DNA of 6,527 nt from JAFKKS01 sp039808325 (GTDB lineage Bacteria > Pseudomonadota > Alphaproteobacteria > Rhizobiales > Xanthobacteraceae). Both the position numbers and the translations under genes were made by a program. Below are positions 4,879 through 6,527 of this stretch, in pieces (position 1 is the first letter of the stretch; each line of letters begins with the position of its first letter). The DNA is taken from contig JBDHSU010000176.1 of the NCBI GenBank assembly GCA_039808325.1, positions 1 through 6,527 on the forward strand, given 5' to 3'. Below the pieces are notes generated by a model. The model made no database searches. It was not told where the DNA came from and was given only the letters and a program-made list of their open reading frames with translations.

Positions 4879-6527
4879 ATGCTCACCCGGCTCTCGATCC
4901 GCGATATCGTCCTGATCGAACGGCTCGACATCGATTTCGGCTCCGGCCTCTCGGTCCTCACCGGCGAGACGGGGGCCGGGAAATCGATTCTGCTCGATGC
5001 TTTCGCGCTGGCGCTCGGCGCGCGCGGCGATGCCGGCCTGGTGCGTAGCGGCGCCGGGCAGGGGCAAGTGACGGCCGCGTTCGAATTGCCGGCGGCGCAT
5101 CCCGCCCACGCGATCGTCGAGGCGAACGGCATCTCGCTCGAGGACGTGCTGGTGCTGCGCCGCGTACAGCTTGCGGACGGGCGCACGCGCGCCTTCATCA
5201 ACGATCAGCCGGCGAGCGTGCAGGCGCTGAAGACGGTCGGCGCCGCGCTCGTCGAGATCCACGGCCAGCACGACGACCGCGCATTGGTCGACGCGTCGAG
5301 CCATCGCCGGCTTCTCGATGCCTATGGCGGCCTGCATGGCCAGGTCGCCGAGGTCGCGCGGTTTTGGGAGGCGCATAAGGCCGCGCGCGTCGCGCTCGAC
5401 GAGCACCGTGCGCGCGTCGCGCAGGCCGAGCGTGAAGCCGACTGGCTGCGGCATGCGACGGACGAACTGACGAAACTCGCGCCTGAAAGCGGCGAGGAGG
5501 CGGCGCTCGCCGCCCGGCGCACGACCATGATGCAGGCCGAGAAAGTCGCCGGCGATTTGCGCGACGCGCTCGAAGCCGTGTCGGGACCGAAGTCCGCGGT
5601 GCCGGAACTCGCCGCCGCGATCCGCCGGCTGGAGCGGCGGCAGGCGCAGGCGCCGGGCCTGATCGAGCCGGCGGTGCGTTCGCTCGATGCCGGGCTTGCC
5701 GCGATTGAGGACGGCCGCGCGCATCTCGAAGCGGCGCTTGCCGCCGCCGACCACGATCCGAACGAACTGGAAAAGAGCGAGGCGCGCCTGTTCGCGCTAC
5801 GTGCGGCGGCGCGGAAATATCACGTCGCCGCCGACGATCTCGCCGCTTTCGCCGAACGCTGCCGCTCGGAACTCGAGGCGCTCGACGCCGGTGTCGGGCA
5901 TATCGAGAAGCTCGAAGCCGCCGTCACGGAGACGGAGTCGCGCTATCGCGCCGCGGCGCGTGCATTGTCGGCCGGCCGCGCCAAGGCGGCGCAGAAATTG
6001 GATACGGCTGTGCGCCGCGAGCTCGGGCCGCTGAAGCTCGAGCGCGCGCGCTTCTCCACCGAGATCGAAAGCGACGCCGCGGCGGCCGGGCCTGACGGCA
6101 TCGACCGCGTCGAATTCTGGGCGCAGACCAATCCCGGCTCGCGGCCGGGTCCGATGATGAAGGTTGCGTCGGGGGGCGAACTTGCGCGCTTCATGCTGGC
6201 GTTGAAGGTCGTGCTCGCCGATCGCGGCTCCGCGCCGACGCTCGTCTTCGACGAGATCGACACCGGCGTCGGCGGCGCGGTCGCGGACGCCATCGGCCTG
6301 CGCCTGGCGAAGCTCGCCGCGCGCGTGCAGGTGATGGCGGTGACGCATGCGCCGCAGGTCGCAGCGCGCGCCGACAATCACTATGTCATCAGCAAGGACG
6401 CGCGCGACCGCGGCAAGCGCACCGCGACGCAGGTGTCGCAGGTCGCCGCCGATCATCGCCGCGAGGAGATCGCCCGCATGCTCGCCGGCGCCGAGATCAC
6501 CGAGGAGGCCCGCGCCGCCGCCGAGCG
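4879..6527 (+). CDS. recN: DNA repair protein RecN (3' truncated)
   Basis: RecN is an SMC-like ATPase that acts early in recombinational repair of double-strand breaks. The frame opens at ATG 4879 and continues without a stop to the window edge, giving 549 residues of an expected 555-565. The N-terminal half-ATPase has Walker A GETGAGKS (29-36) and the EIHGQHD segment (126-132). A central, mostly Ala/Arg/Glu-rich helical region (about 155-385) is the coiled coil. The C-terminal half-ATPase has the ABC signature ASGGELARF (430-438), Walker B TLVFDEIDTGVGG (454-466; Asp458, Glu459) and the switch-like histidine of VTHAPQVAA (His490). An in-frame TGA at 4855-4857 leaves 4879 as the only ATG available. 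No Shine-Dalgarno sequence is evident before it. In related genomes ligA usually follows recN; that lies outside this window. Confidence 0.96.
   Translation, partial: MLTRLSIRDIVLIERLDIDFGSGLSVLTGETGAGKSILLDAFALALGARGDAGLVRSGAGQGQVTAAFELPAAHPAHAIVEANGISLEDVLVLRRVQLADGRTRAFINDQPASVQALKTVGAALVEIHGQHDDRALVDASSHRRLLDAYGGLHGQVAEVARFWEAHKAARVALDEHRARVAQAEREADWLRHATDELTKLAPESGEEAALAARRTTMMQAEKVAGDLRDALEAVSGPKSAVPELAAAIRRLERRQAQAPGLIEPAVRSLDAGLAAIEDGRAHLEAALAAADHDPNELEKSEARLFALRAAARKYHVAADDLAAFAERCRSELEALDAGVGHIEKLEAAVTETESRYRAAARALSAGRAKAAQKLDTAVRRELGPLKLERARFSTEIESDAAAAGPDGIDRVEFWAQTNPGSRPGPMMKVASGGELARFMLALKVVLADRGSAPTLVFDEIDTGVGGAVADAIGLRLAKLAARVQVMAVTHAPQVAARADNHYVISKDARDRGKRTATQVSQVAADHRREEIARMLAGAEITEEARAAAE

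Noticed and set aside
4655..4915. 86-codon frame overlapping the start of recN
   Set aside because: It runs through the palindromic repeat and into recN out of frame, with no ribosome site or conserved motif.
4807..5754. Long open frame on the - strand (315 codons) opposite recN
   Set aside because: It lies opposite the clear RecN N-terminal ATPase and coiled coil and is a composition artefact.

Overview
The window is a GC-rich chromosomal segment with five genes on the + strand in the order ftsA (3' end) - ftsZ - lpxC - bamD - recN (almost complete). This is the tail of the division/cell-wall (dcw) cluster and the outer-membrane genes that follow it. Protein similarity recalled from known families points to an alphaproteobacterium of the Hyphomicrobiales (Rhizobiales), probably near Bradyrhizobium, Rhodopseudomonas or Xanthobacteraceae. 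The reasons are the FtsZ body sequence, its very long Pro/Arg/Ala-rich linker with the tail LEIPAFLRRQAN, the BamD sequence, the gene order, and a palindromic intergenic repeat of a type I associate with these bacteria. No species call is possible from the sequence alone.

Layout: 1-452 is the C-terminal part of FtsA, ending in its membrane-binding helix. After a 94-base gap comes ftsZ (547-2241), closed by a strong intrinsic terminator (2273-2302). A 301-base gap upstream of lpxC (2543-3490) holds that terminator, a CtrA-like half-site pair, a tandem 10-bp-spaced repeat and weak promoter candidates. The lpxC-bamD gap holds a set of mutually complementary G/C hexamers and a probable terminator; the bamD start is best placed at 3645 (ORF to 4535). 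The 343-base gap before recN holds a roughly 100-base palindromic repeat and two smaller hairpins. recN starts at 4879 and runs off the right edge, probably about ten codons short of its end.

How the genes work together: FtsA tethers FtsZ filaments to the membrane for division. LpxC commits precursor to lipid A, and BamD inserts outer-membrane proteins, so both build the outer membrane that must constrict with the cell. RecN acts in double-strand break repair and is a regular neighbour here rather than a functional partner. The terminator after ftsZ suggests that lpxC is a separate transcription unit.

I see no new enzyme system, phage, CRISPR array, RNA gene or transferred island. The items worth a second look are intergenic: the possible regulatory sites upstream of lpxC, the alternative RNA foldings upstream of bamD, the palindromic repeat, the small frame bridging ftsA and ftsZ, and motif-like islands in the disordered FtsZ linker.
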